Below are positions 44,611 through 55,575 of a stretch of DNA of 64,000 nt, in pieces. Each line of letters opens with the position of its first letter. Position 1 is the stretch's first letter. This stretch comes from Russula earlei. Lineage: Eukaryota > Basidiomycota > Agaricomycetes > Russulales > Russulaceae. The DNA lies in contig JAGFNK010000068.1 of the NCBI GenBank assembly GCA_025769875.1, forward strand, positions 94,321 to 158,320, read 5' to 3'. The notes beneath the pieces are model-generated. The model was not told where the DNA came from. It worked only from the letters and a program-made list of their open reading frames with translations, and did no database searches. A program made the position numbers and the translations under genes.

Positions 44611-45138
44611 ATTTGGGAAAACCAAAGACGATTTTCTTGTAAGAAGGATGGTCCTGAAGCAGTCGGAAGCGGTTCCAAAGGCCAGTGTGGGGAAACACGA
44701 GAGTGTTACATGTTTTTTGATGTTCGCGATGTACCATGGTATTAGTGCACGGAAACAAGGGTTTGCTCCTAAGAAAAAGTCCCGAGACCGAAAAGATACA
44801 AAATTGCTGAAACACCGGCAGCCGAGGTGCACGCGCGAAAAAGGTGAAAATAAGGTCCACGACGTTGTGGTATAGGATTTACGCGTGCCTAGACGCCCCC
44901 GATATTTAAGGTGTCCAGTGGACGCATCGATGACAGTGTGATACACAGACGCACATGCCAGCTGCGGAAGGAAATCATGTGAATGTAGTTTGGTCTTTCA
45001 TCTGATCCATCACGGGTAAGCCATTAACAAGGGACTACAATACGGGCTGTGCCGCTCAGCGGCGATGAGCAATTGAAATACTTGCTAAACGACGTGCCAG
45101 ACCTTGAGTGATGATACTGACGCCACGTGTAGAACACA
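44611..45138. other. 3' flank of copy 5
   Basis: Duplicated flank to 45066, then about 70 bp of single-copy DNA before the stop codon of the Rab GAP gene. No gene. Confidence 0.6.
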
Positions 45139-47118
45139 TCACAGACCTAGCGGTGGGTCACCAAACATTCCTAACATCTTCTCCCCAACGACGCTGAGGG
45201 CGCCTAACAAAGCACGCCAATCCGCCTCCCTACCGCTACCGCGAGTATGGACACCGACAGCGACTGCAACACCGAGCACGAGGACAGCGCCCACAACGAG
45301 CCGAGCCGAGCCCCTCCTGGCCTTTCTCCTACCCGCCTTATCCCTTTTCAGTCCTCGTTGCAGTTCTTTTTCCAGCAAGACAGGTTCGAGCTCATAACGT
45401 GCGACTATATCGATGCCTGCAACGACGAACGCCTCAGCCTGATCATCGCTCGGTAGCTTTGCGGCATCTTCCGCCCAGGTCCGCATAACACTCGCGGGCC
45501 CAAAAGTGCGTGAGAGGCAAAGCTCAGGTGTGCTCGGCGGGAAGCGGGAAAAGAGATCATCTGTCAGCAGCAAGACACTCGATAACGACTGTGTTGCTTG
45601 AAATTGAGAAGACTGTGTGTGTACGGGGGACGCAGGGCGGGTGGAAGCCACTGAAGGGGGTAATGGGATGTCCGCAGGTTCGAAGCAGGCTGGAGCATTT
45701 GGATGGGTAGATGTAGATACACCTGATTGCGAGGGAGACGGGAGGGAAAGATCATCTATGACGGGTACTGGCATGAGCTCGTGGCAGGGAGGTAGACCTT
45801 TGGGGAGGGACGATATACCTGCCTCTGCGCCAGTTGCGATGGCTCCGAGAGGATAAGACAAGCCTAGCAAGGGAAACGAGGCAGCGGCATGCAGGTCAGG
45901 TTCCACTGTGTTGCATGCACTAGTGGAGACCTCATCAGTAATCGGTGCATTTTCAGCACAATTCCAACCCGGCGTGAGATCAGAGGGTTTCAAGACGGCG
46001 GCCATAGGCTCTGAGTATGGCTGAGATTGATCATCATTGTGCACTTTGACGTAATCGACAAACTCAGGAAGTCCAGTTAGGACCGAATGGATCATCCCTT
46101 CATCGTCGCCGTCACCAACCTTCAAGACTTGATCTTTACGAGTCAAGGTCATCTATACATGATGAGTAAACCTACTAGAACCGCTGATGCGATACAGGGA
46201 CTCACAGCAGCGACGAGATAGACGATAATCAATGGCGGACGAACAAGGAGATAATCAAAGATGTGCTGGATGAGCGGGAGGGTCGGTGCAGCGTGTGCAA
46301 ATAAAGTGAGAAGATGAGGGAGAGCTGCGTAGGGCAGAGGGGCGTGTCTAAGTGCATCTCTTGTTGAGCTTACGGTGCTGCCGTCGAGTCGGAAACTCAC
46401 TCCTCGAGAAACATAGCATAGGACGGATCCGCGAGTCGCAATAGACGTTGCAAGATGCTGTGGGCATGGTGAGCACAGGAACTGGGACGGAATGATCTGT
46501 TAAAGAGGCGTACAGCATGAGACCTGTGAGAGGCTCGAGGGTATCTCCCATCGAGTCGCGCAACCGATGCAGGCTCAGTTTCTCCAGCGCGTATAGAGCA
46601 ATTTCTGGAGGCAGCGTGAGTTGAAACACGGTGGCGATATCATGAAAACCCTATATGCACATGTGAGGTTTGATAAAGAGAGCATTGCGAAGTCGGACCT
46701 GAAAGTAGTTCAGACCGGGACGCCGTCGGAAAAGTTTCACGATGAGCATGTTGAGCTCTGTCTGACGTGCGAGTCGAACGTCCTCTGGAGCGTCGTCTGG
46801 GTATGGGTATGGGTGAAAGTGAAAGAAGGAAGGGATTGAAAGCACGTCACCTATGGGGTAGAGCACGAAGCTGCGGTCGGTGTCGAGGCGAATCTGTCGT
46901 TCATCCTGGTGGGGATTGTGCTCTGTGGAGAACGTTGGGATGATTGAGATGATTGACATCAAGATGAAGCAAGATGGGCCTGAAGGAAAGATGATGAGGA
47001 AAAGGGGGGAGTGATGGAGTGGAGAGGGTGGTGCGTGCCAAATGAGTGAGCGTGATGGCCCAAAACCGCGGGGGGCAAGGCTCTGCAAACGAAGGGCGTG
47101 CCAATCAGCAGTCGTCAT
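45139..47118 (-). CDS. GYP8: GYP8/TBC1D20-like Rab GTPase-activating protein (one extra base)
   Basis: TBC-domain Rab GAP, probably ER-anchored. Exons: 47118-47039, 46979-46851, 46796-46699, 46650-46514, 46457-46401, 46347-46206 and 46152-45139 (about 551 aa). The first intron uses a GC donor (47038-46980, 59 bp); the rest are gt...ag of 48-56 bp. The spliced protein reads DWHALRLQSLAPRGFG, LIWPILLHLDVNHLNHPNV, then the arginine finger in IRLDTDRS, the glutamine finger in LNYFQGFHD, and IFDYLLVRPPLIIVYLVAAM. A hydrophobic tail (LVVGAVLVLGVAVAVGV) should be the membrane anchor. The second exon has one base too many between NVLH and EHNPHQDERQ (about 46921), so the current sequence is out of frame there. 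The proline-alanine repeat upstream (47143-47195) is probably 5' leader. Confidence 0.8.
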
Positions 47119-47456
47119 CGAGCAGCATCCAGCGGGTGTGGGTGGTGCTGGTGCTGGTGCTGGTGCTGGTGCTGGTGTTGGTGTTGGTGCTGCGGGCAGC
47201 AACAACCAGGCGTTTGAATTCCGATCATCGGTAAGGTCACAGCACGTGATTAACGGGCATCTGATTGTGGTGGCACTGCCACCCGATTTAACGACTAAAA
47301 TCAAAGCGAGATGACAATGGAAGCGAACAATTCAATGGTTGGTCCAATTATGGCAACAGGAATGCACTCCCCGAAATCACATGCCATTTGCGACACGGAC
47401 TTCAAAAAGGGGACCCAAATCTCTCGTCCGTCCCACATCCCTTTTCTCACCTTATC
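47119..47456. promoter_or_regulatory. Divergent promoter, Rab GAP and perilipin
   Basis: 338 bp between start codons of opposite genes. Apart from the 6-mer repeat there is an AGCACGTGAT E-box-like palindrome (CACGTG) near 47240. No TATA box seen. Confidence 0.45.
47143..47195. repeat. GGTGCT/GGTGTT triplet-pair repeat
   Basis: Eight to nine tandem 6-mers GGTGCT, with GGTGTT variants, sit just upstream of the Rab GAP start. Confidence 0.85.
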
Positions 47457-48621
47457 ATGGCCACAGAAACTCAGTGTGCGCCTCCCCCGCCAGAGTTCAC
47501 CATCCTTAACCGTGTCGCCTCGATTCCTTTGGTCAACGAGACCTTTTCGGCCGTACACACCTCCCTTATCTCCAACTAGGCTCACCCGCTCACCCTATAC
47601 CACCGCCCAAGCCATCTCATTGTCTGCCTTGCGCGCCTCTGAACCAATAACCGCGAGGCTCGCCCCACTCATTGTCCGTGCTGATGGCTTTGCAAACAAG
47701 GGTCTTGATGCCGTCGAGTCTCGCTATCCGTATCCCTTCACTGTTCAACGTGAAGATTTGATCAAGGATTTGAAAGAGCGCTCAGAGCATGCTCGCGACG
47801 TCGCCAACAAAACCATTGATGAGCGCGTCCGCACCCCTGCATATTCCGCCGCTCAGGGTATTGACCAAGTACGTACTCCCCTGTGCACAGTATCCTCAAG
47901 CATTTCCTCATTCGTTTAAAAGCGGCTCGCCCCTGTCGTGGACTATTTGATCGCCCGCCTAGGCACGCAGGGAAACTCGTCTCAGACAGAGTCGAAATAT
48001 CAATATCAACGCGCATACGCCCTCTCTCGTGACCTCAAAGATCAGATCTTGGATTATTCCAACGCCCAGCTCCAACAGCTACAGAGCAGCAGCCTCCTTG
48101 TGTATGTTCTGTTTTCTTCCTGACCCCTTTTCCTTCTCACAGACCCATACATCCCCAGGCAACGTGCAACTGAGACGGCAAAGAGCATCCAAGTGGTCGC
48201 GTCATCCTCGGTTCTTGCCGCCCAACAAAAAGTTAGCAGCCTAAGTGATACCATGGTTTCCGAGCTTCAAAAAATCCAGGTCTAGTAAATTCTTAGTATC
48301 TTTTCATCCTCACTCATTCCTTTATAGGCTGCAACATCTACCCTTCCCACAAACCTTCAGGCATCGTTCAAACCCGTGCAAGAAGGAATTGCAAGCACAA
48401 TCTCCGACTTGTCTAGCGTGATCAAGTCGGAACTACCGCTTAACGAGAAGGTTGGCAAACTCCGTTTGACCGTTCAGGATCACGTCACACCCGTACTCGA
48501 GACCGCAGCTGTGCGGCTACAGGATGCGATTCGCTCATTGACTGCACGTGTAGAGGCAGTCGGTGAAAACGCCAGCGCTAGTCCACAAGATGGAGAGAAG
48601 AGAGATGGTGCTCCCCGTTGA
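47457..48621 (+). CDS. Perilipin-like lipid-droplet protein (one extra base)
   Basis: Fungal perilipin (MPL1/CAP20 type) that coats lipid droplets. Exons: 47457-47868, 47923-48101, 48159-48279 and 48328-48621, with introns of 54, 57 and 48 bp. The N-terminus MATETQCAPPPPEF leads to LNRVASIPLVNETFSAVH, then RLTRSPYTTAQAISLSALR, RADGFANKGLDAVESRYPYPF and ARDVANKTIDERVRTPAY. The C-terminal half is amphipathic helices without charge blocks. At 47575-47580 the sequence TCCAACTAGGCTC has one base too many: SLISN and RLTRSPY are adjacent in homologues but lie in different frames here, and the first exon length is one more than phase requires. The extra T also creates a TAG stop. Confidence 0.83.
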
Positions 48622-48876
48622 CCCTCTATTTTTTTTTCTTTCTTTCTGTTCTTGGCCCCAGACACTCCGTAAGTTAGACGCTGTGCATGTCTCCCTTACA
48701 TGGGCAGCAATATCACACTATCCCCATCTCCATTCTCATCGTTCCCCTTGTTCTTTACCCGTATATACATGATGGCATGGCTACCGGGTCGTAGAGTATG
48801 TTGTTATACATGATATGGCACGCATGGCTTGAATCGATCATTTGCAAAAGAGATATATCTGTTTGTATGCGATAAC

Positions 48877-51751
48877 CTAATCTCTGTTGTCCACACTAGT
48901 CCGGCCCGACATCCACGATCCCACAACCTCCGCCTCTGCACCCGCACCCGCACCCGCACCCGCATCCGCATCTGCGCGCTCCGTCTTGCCTCTTACAGGC
49001 AGATCCACCGCCATTGACGCAGGAACTCCTGAACCGAGCGCTGCCTTCTCATCCAATACCAAATCGCCTTCACCGCCACCGTCGACCTCCGCGACACCAT
49101 CGTCCTCGTCCTCATCCACGGCCTCCTCGATGAGAGCCCCTGCCGCGCGCAGCTGCGCGTGCGCCGCGTCCGTCACGGCTAGATTCTGCCCCGTCGCAAG
49201 CGCCTTGACGAGCGCGCGTTCGTGTGCAGCGTGAGCAGCAATGCGAAGGGCCCGTACGAGGTACAGCGAGATGGTGCGTATCGGCCAGCGTGGCGGGATC
49301 ATTGAGAGGACCGTTGGTGGGTCAAAAGAGGTGGCGTGGGACGAGAGAAGTTGCGCAGCTGCTGCTTCGGCAGCCGACGTTGGCGGTGTTGGTGTTGATG
49401 TTGACTGTTGCGATGGCGATGGCGATGGCGATGGCGAGGCGCAGGGGTGAGGCTGGGGAGGTTTATCTGGGTGGGTGGCGGAGGGGCTGATCGTCCGGAA
49501 AGAGTGGGGTATGGGCGTGAGAGGTCAGGAGTGGGGGGAAGGCGGGACAAGGCGTGACGTACGTGGCGTCGGCGGTGTAGATGGCCAGCAGGATGTGCAG
49601 GAGCCGCTTCGTCTCTTCGGTGTTTTCAACCGGGGCGTCCGCCGCCGCCGCCGCCGGCGGTGCCGGTGCCCATGCGGCGAGCCCGGCGAGTTCTGCGAGG
49701 TGTGCCGCCGCGCGTGGGGGGATCACGGCGCCGCGCGAGGTGCAGAATGCGGCAGCGGACGTGTGGTCGTGTACGGTTCGCGCGAGGAGCGAGAGCGCTT
49801 CTTGAGCGTCGCCGAGCTATACGTATCCAACCAGTGCAAGTTTTTGGTCGGGAGCGTCGCGTCATGGTGAAGCGAGGGAACGTACCTTTCCAGCGATGAT
49901 GGCGAGCTCTGGAGCCAGCAGTGGCGCGAGTGGTGCCAGGCGCGCACGAGCCGCAGACGCGTCGTACGTGCTCGAGGTCTGCAGGAATAGTGCGGTGCGC
50001 AGCCGCGCGTGCTTGGCTCGCGACGCAGGGGTGGTCGCCTCGAAGTAAGCGAAGAAAGAGACGGGGCTTGGGGACGATGCATAGGAGCTCGCTTGGAAAG
50101 GGAGAAGGGGAAATTGGCACCCGATACACTTTGCACTCGCACGCAAGGGTGATAGATACATACCCTTGGCCCTCCACAGCCTTGACGTCGCCTCGTCGGA
50201 AAGAAGAGAGATTACGTCCCCTACGTATGTCAGCGCAAGCTCCGTGTGAAGTGATGGGTCCTGGAAAAGAAACATCACGTATGGGACTGTGTACCGGGAA
50301 CCATAGTCGCCATGGGCCCACCGTTCTCCGTTTTTGCAGAACGAGGTGTTCAAGGAAGCGTGCCGCGGCGTCGGGGTTCACCGCGCGTATCCGTTCAAGC
50401 ATTGCTGCTTCATCCTCCGCTTTTTTCCCGCGCTTTGCGGAACTCTGTGCCGTCAATAACTGTGCAATGACAGTGTGAGGGTGTATATCGCGATGTGATA
50501 GACATGGCGTTGCACGCCTTACCTTGAGTGCTCGTTCGACGTCCTTTCCAGCCAACCAGACCCCCCACTGTTGAATCAAGGCACGATCACGCCGAGTCGT
50601 GAGCAGCGCAAACATGTCTGACAGCGGGTCTGGAATCTCGTCATCTGTCCACTCGCCCTCGACAAGTCTGCGGTTTATGGTACGAGGTGAGAATGAGATG
50701 CAAGCTGGCACGTGGAAGGGGGACCGCGCACTTCGACCATACTTCTAGCAGAGGCGCGTCGTGCCCACGTTTTGAATAGATTTTGCAGAGCGCGCTATAT
50801 CGCCCTGTCGCGCGGAAGACCGGTTCGACTTCAGGGAGAATGATGACGTCTGACTCGGCGATAAGCGAGTAAAGGTCCGTCGTCTTTTCGCCTTGCGCGA
50901 ACAACTTTGCTAGTACCGTGTCGACGATCTGCGACCGAACGCACGTGGAGCAGTCGTTCAGCGAACCAATCCGAGTGAGAAGAGTGAAAAGCCGACGCAC
51001 AGAACGCAAGGCAGGCGTGCCAGAATCGCCTCGCACGCGTCTCCACTTCCGCAAGAACACTTCGAGCATGTCATACGCTGCGACTCGGAGCAGACGACGG
51101 AGTTCTGTCGTGGGAGGTGCAGAACGTGTGGTCGGCGCGAGGAACGGAGAGTAGTTAAGGACTAAGTTGGCCAGGACTGAATGTCAGCCCAGAAGCGGCA
51201 AGGTGGTGCGTCATTGCGATTATGCGGATGCGAAGGAACAGGTGCAGGGGGTTGGGGAGGAGGGGACGTACTGATGTCGTCGATGGAGTCGTACGGCGGC
51301 ATGCACTCGGCAACTCCTGCGAAAACATCAAGCGTGGGATCCCCGTCGAGAAGCGCACCACGGAGGTCGGGAAAGTACGAGATGAGAATGCGGGGGTCGA
51401 GCTCCCCCTGGAAAAGGCAGAAACCGGCGTCTTCGAACCTCGTCTCGAAAAGACACCGCATGCCGATTTTCTGGTAGACGTACGCGAGCTCGTCTACCTG
51501 CAAGAGACGAGGGTTCAAGAATGAAGTGGGGGACTAGAGAGAGGACAATACCATACCTCATTGGCATCTACCACAAGCCTAGCCTGGACCTTCTTCCGTT
51601 GTTGGTCGGCTAGCTGGATGACATCCTCTATTCGGTGGCTTTCGAGGAGCGCCTCCGCCCGAGAGATGGGTGTGACGGGAAGAAGGGATTGGACTGAGTT
51701 CGGGCAGAGAATGAGAAGGCGAGAGCGCGGAAAGGTAGAAAACTGTGCCAT
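48877..51751 (-). CDS. VPS3: VPS3/TGFBRAP1-like CORVET tether, N-terminus missing
   Basis: Endosome-vacuole tethering subunit. Exons: 51751-51557, 51497-51272, 51176-50732, 50667-50523, 50459-50322, 50260-50164, 50091-49886, 49816 to about 49560, and about 49370 to 48877 (last junction unresolved). The frame is intact through the first eight. It begins MAQFSTFPRSRLLILCPNSV, then ALLESHRIEDVIQLADQQ, the Vps39-type FEDAGFCLFQGELDPRILISYF, and the C-terminal MIPPRWPIRTISLYLVRALRIA (Vps39_2). Family members have about 350-450 residues with a CNH domain before this point. Here only 130 bp of non-homologous DNA lies upstream before a LINE fragment. So the gene is 5'-truncated, or its first exons lie elsewhere. 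A GACGCGGGTGC-type repeat at 48934-48970 encodes an Ala/Gly/Glu tail. Confidence 0.75.
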
Positions 51752-51889
51752 CTTGTGTTGCTCTGCACAAGTTGGAGTTGAGTGCAGTCGCCGATCCGAT
51801 CTAGCTAGGTCCCCGGCCCGACAGTCACCGCGCCTCTGTCTTATCCCGGCCCGGACCACTCATGCCATGCCAATCTCAGTCCCTCTTTG

Positions 51890-52150
51890 AAGGGTCCCAC
51901 CGCTTAGTTAGGGATACCTGGGAGCACCTCAAGAAACCCATGGACCTCCCAACAAACTGGCTCTTCAACCGTGAAGTTTTAGTGAGTAGAAGGTCACCGT
52001 AGCCTCGCCCCCGGGACGTGCGTAAGTGCATTTATCCTCACACCCTGTCCGAGCACCGGCTACTGCGCATTAGATAGGGCAGACCCTTGTTCTCCTGCTT
52101 TATTCCTTGTAATTAGATACTCGGCTCGGAATAATGCGCTTTCCAAAAGA
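51890..52150 (+). mobile_element. Non-LTR retroelement 3' fragment
   Basis: Matches the last ~320 bp of the element at 23742-24669: GATACCTGGGA(A/G)CACCTC, GTTTTAGTG(G/A)GTAG, GTCACC(T/G)TAGCC, and the end TAATGCGCTTTCC. It lacks a clean poly(A) tail and visible target duplication, so it is older. It lies right at the truncated 5' end of the VPS3-like gene. Confidence 0.7.
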
Positions 52151-52822
52151 AAAACATTACGAACCGTACGTTATGCACTTCTCGATGTCGATGTCCACGA
52201 TTTACAGCACTGAAACGCAAAGTTGATGTAAAATGAAGCGAAGTACTGAAACAAAAACAAAACATAGGCCTATTATCCCGACCGTCATGGTAACGTGAGC
52301 CTATCTTCCCTTGCCAGCATGTGCCGATAATTCCCCCCATGGGTACGGATCATGACACACGTCCAATGCAGACTCGTGTACATGTACTTGGGTCCAGAAT
52401 GCATTCAGTATATGTAAGCGCTGTGTGGGGCCAAGAGCACAGATTGAGTATACTGACCACCCTATCCGGAGCACTGATCTCTTGTGATGTTGTGAACGGC
52501 CTTTTCAAAATATGCCTTATAGCTAGGATTCGTGACCCGCTTGAGGTAAAGGATCCCTCATGAATGTGTCGGATGTTTCCAGTGCACCAAGAAGACGGAG
52601 ATCGATGTATGTGGCGATTCGGAACTCCACGGGAAATGCTGGTCGGTCCTTTTGATGAAAGGCTTCTTTACGCAGCACTACGCCTTGTCCCAACAACGCA
52701 CCATGTCGTGATTGTTCTGTCATCCCGAACTTATCTACTCTCGGAGAGAGCTCAGATCAGGAAATCATGGTGCCTTTATAAATATGTTGCCCCTAGGTAG
52801 CCCACTCGTTCGTCCAAACATC
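52151..52822. other. 5' flank of inhibitor copy 6
   Basis: The first part has no recognisable content. From about 52640 a weaker version of the duplicated upstream block appears (GATTGTTCTGTCAT..., CTCAGATCAGGAAATCATGG). No gene. Confidence 0.5.
52777..52783 (+). promoter_or_regulatory. TATA box, inhibitor copy 6
   Basis: TATAAAT 46 bp before the ATG. Confidence 0.7.
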
Positions 52823-53408
52823 ATGTCCTCCCACCTGCCCACCGGACTGTACACAATTACTAATGTTGGTCAAGCCCAGTCAGCTGGCCATGATCTCACT
52901 CGACCCACCGTCAAGCCAATTATTGGCACCGATGATAAACCCATTGTAAGTACAATATCGGCTATGATATTTTGTTACGAACATTATTCGCAGTGGGTTG
53001 TCGAGCATACCGAACTCAATTTTTATCGTCTCACCCTCCACGGGTTTGTAACTAAGGCAGAAGAAAACCTCGTCTGGAGTTACCTCGAACCGGAAATCGT
53101 TGGAGCGCGTTGGGAACTTCAACAAAGTGCGCCCGGGAGTAGCACGTACTCGTAAACGTATCTCTCTCTTTACTCTTGAGCTTGAGCTGATATTGTCATG
53201 TGCTTTTAGCATCGTCGATACTACCCTCCCTCCCAGCCGGTATCACCTCGTCTGGGCGCTGAAGGAAAGGGACGCTCAAGTAACGCTCTCATAGAAGTCA
53301 TTCGATTTTCGGCTCACTGTCTTGATCCAGGTGTCCCTTGATGTACGTCTGGGCAGGGAATCTGGACCCAACGAACTTTGGCTCTTCGAACCTGTCAACC
53401 CTGAATAG
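52823..53408 (+). CDS. I66-like protease inhibitor, copy 6
   Basis: Exons 52823-52945, 52994-53151, 53210-53279 and 53331-53408 give an intact 142 aa product. Introns are 48, 58 and 51 bp. Belongs with copies 7 and 8 in a second subgroup with GQAQSAGHDLTRP in the first exon and ENLVWSYLEPE in the second. The third exon is 9 nt longer than in copies 1 and 3-5, and the C-terminus reads GPNELWLFEPVNPE. Role as in copy 1. Confidence 0.77.
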
Positions 53409-54989
53409 ATTCGGAAAAACACCCGACAGGAGACGAATTGTTGAAGTTATTTGAGCAAGGATGGTCCCGAAACAATCGGAGGCGATTCAAAGAGCTAGTG
53501 AAGAGTGCGACAGTTATCCGTCCCTCGATGTTCCAAATGTGCCTAGTGTTAAAGCACCGAAACAAGAGTTGTTACCCAAGGAGGTACATAACGGGAAATA
53601 ATCGCCGAAACACCGGCAACTGAAGCGTGAGCTCGAAAAGGTGGAACAGAGGCCCGCGGCGTCGTCGTGTCCCTCTTAGTAGTCTCCCTCGACATCTAAG
53701 GTGTCCAGCGGCACATAACAGGCATCCACGCATCGATGATTTACCCCGCGTTCGTGGCGGGCTAGGTCGCCTTTTCTCATGTTGCACATCGGATATTTGA
53801 CGGGCGCGTATGCACTACTGGTGCGGTACGCGTATGTCGCTTAAGTAAGAGGTGCGCCAGATAGCAGAGTATGTCTACCTAGGCACGAGCATCTTTGTTC
53901 ATGGAACGAATGAAGCGATTTACCGCCGCACATGGGGACACGAACACTGAGGCGTACTGTACGAATATCAGCTCTTGAATGGAGGGCCATAGGAGCCTGT
54001 GCTATGTACTACACGTGCATCTCCTGAGAAGCAGATGAACAATGTAACCAATCAGCTACCGATTATCTCACTCCGTAAATATCGAGCTCGCACAGTGAAT
54101 GCACACGGACGGTGGAGACCACGTTGTCACCCCAATCGTGTAACGTCCGCCAACGGATGCGGTTCACATTCATCGTTACGAGAGGCGAAGGGTGGAAGCA
54201 CAGCAAGCGCTGAGCCGTCGAACGGAGTCCCGATCTTGTCCCGCAAAGCCGCGGCGGCGCGAGGGATCAATCGATCACGCCCGGAGCGGGGGCGGGATGG
54301 CACGACAATGCGAAGTGAAGGTGGAGCCTCTTCCAGGTGGCGTTGCAGGTATTTCTTGACTTGCAACCCGGACTCAAGGGTCAAGATCTCGGTTCTGTGG
54401 TCCCCACGTCCGCAGGACGCCGCCAGTTTTCCACGCGATGTGATAACCTGGCCGTCTCGGGGTGGCAGGCCCCTCGATCATTCCAGCAATGAGGGTTTCC
54501 ACCCGGCTCATATGAGCGCCGGTCAGTACAATCATTATTGGCTGTCAGATACTTCCTCTCGATCCAAAGAGCCTCGGACATCACGGTGTGGTGTTGTTCA
54601 AAGTGGCGTCATGCTTACATCACCTGGTCAAAGCAACGGTGTTGTACGACAGAGCCTTCCCTGATGGACCACGTTGTATTCCCCATTTAATAGTTTCGAA
54701 TCCATTTATGTGGGCGATGAGAGTGGACCGCACTGTCTAGCTAACCCCACTCAGACACTTTCATTCGATGAATGGCGAGAATCAGGATTCGGAAGAAACG
54801 GCGCCATCGTCGAAGGCGACCAGCGTACGTGACGAGCCACATGATTATGCATTTGTGAGACAACGCAAAATGTCGTGATTGTTCCGTCATGCAGGACCGA
54901 TCCATTCATCGAAGAGGGCTCCAATCATTTGGTTACGGTGCCCTTATAAATTGCTGCCCTTTGGTAGCCCACTTGTTCGTCCAAGCATC
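53409..54989. other. Spacer between copies 6 and 7
   Basis: Conserved 3' block (GACGAATTGTTG..., GTGCCTAGTGTTAAAGCACCGAAACAAGAG) then about 0.9 kb of less conserved DNA. Frames at 53999-54664 (+) and 54127-54584 (-) overlap each other, lack domains and are not called. Confidence 0.5.
54945..54951 (+). promoter_or_regulatory. TATA box, inhibitor copy 7
   Basis: TATAAAT 45 bp before the ATG. Confidence 0.7.
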
Positions 54990-55575
54990 ATGTCTTCCAA
55001 GCTGCCCACCGGACTGTACACAATTACCAATGTTGCTCAAGCCCAGTCACCTGGCCACGATCTCACTCGACCCACCATGAAGCCAATTGTTGGTACTGAT
55101 GATACTCCTGTTGTAAGTCAATTGTCAGTTGTTTTTCGTAACGAATACTTGTCTCAACATTATTTGCAGTGGTCTGTCGAGCATGTCGATGGCGATCGCT
55201 ATCGTCTCACCCTCTACGGGTTTGTCACTAGACCGAATGATGGTCTCGTCTGGAGTTACCTTGGACCAGAGACCACTGGAGCGGAATGGATACTCGCACC
55301 AACTACGGAAGCAAGTGACACGTACAAGTAGATGGACATCTCTTCTCATCCTTGGGTTTGGGCTGATGTTTTGATGTGTTTTTAGCATTATTCTTCTTTT
55401 ACTCCCTGATAGTCGGCTCTGGACGCTGAAGGAAAAGAACGCTCAAGTAACGTTCTCATAGAGCTCATTCGACGTTTTGCTCACCTTCTTGGTTCAGGTG
55501 TCTCTTGGTTTGCGTGAGGGCCCGGAATCTGGTCCCAATCAACGTTGGATCTTCCATCCTGTAAGCCCTGAGTAG
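54990..55575 (+). CDS. I66-like protease inhibitor, copy 7
   Basis: Exons 54990-55112, 55170-55327, 55386-55446 and 55498-55575 give an intact 139 aa product. The first intron is 57 bp (longer by a short insertion, CTTGTCTCAACA); the others are 58 and 51 bp. Reads GLYTITNVAQAQSPGHDLTRP, WSVEHVDGDRYRLTLYGFV, GPETTGAEWILAPT and GPNQRWIFHPVSPE. The third exon begins with an unusual run of hydrophobic residues (IILLLLPDSRLWTL), so this inhibitor's matching loop differs from all others. Role as in copy 1. Confidence 0.77.

Noticed and set aside
53999..54664. 221-codon + frame between copies 6 and 7
   Set aside because: No domain and basic, low-information composition. It overlaps opposing frames of similar length and lies in the spacer of the duplicated unit.
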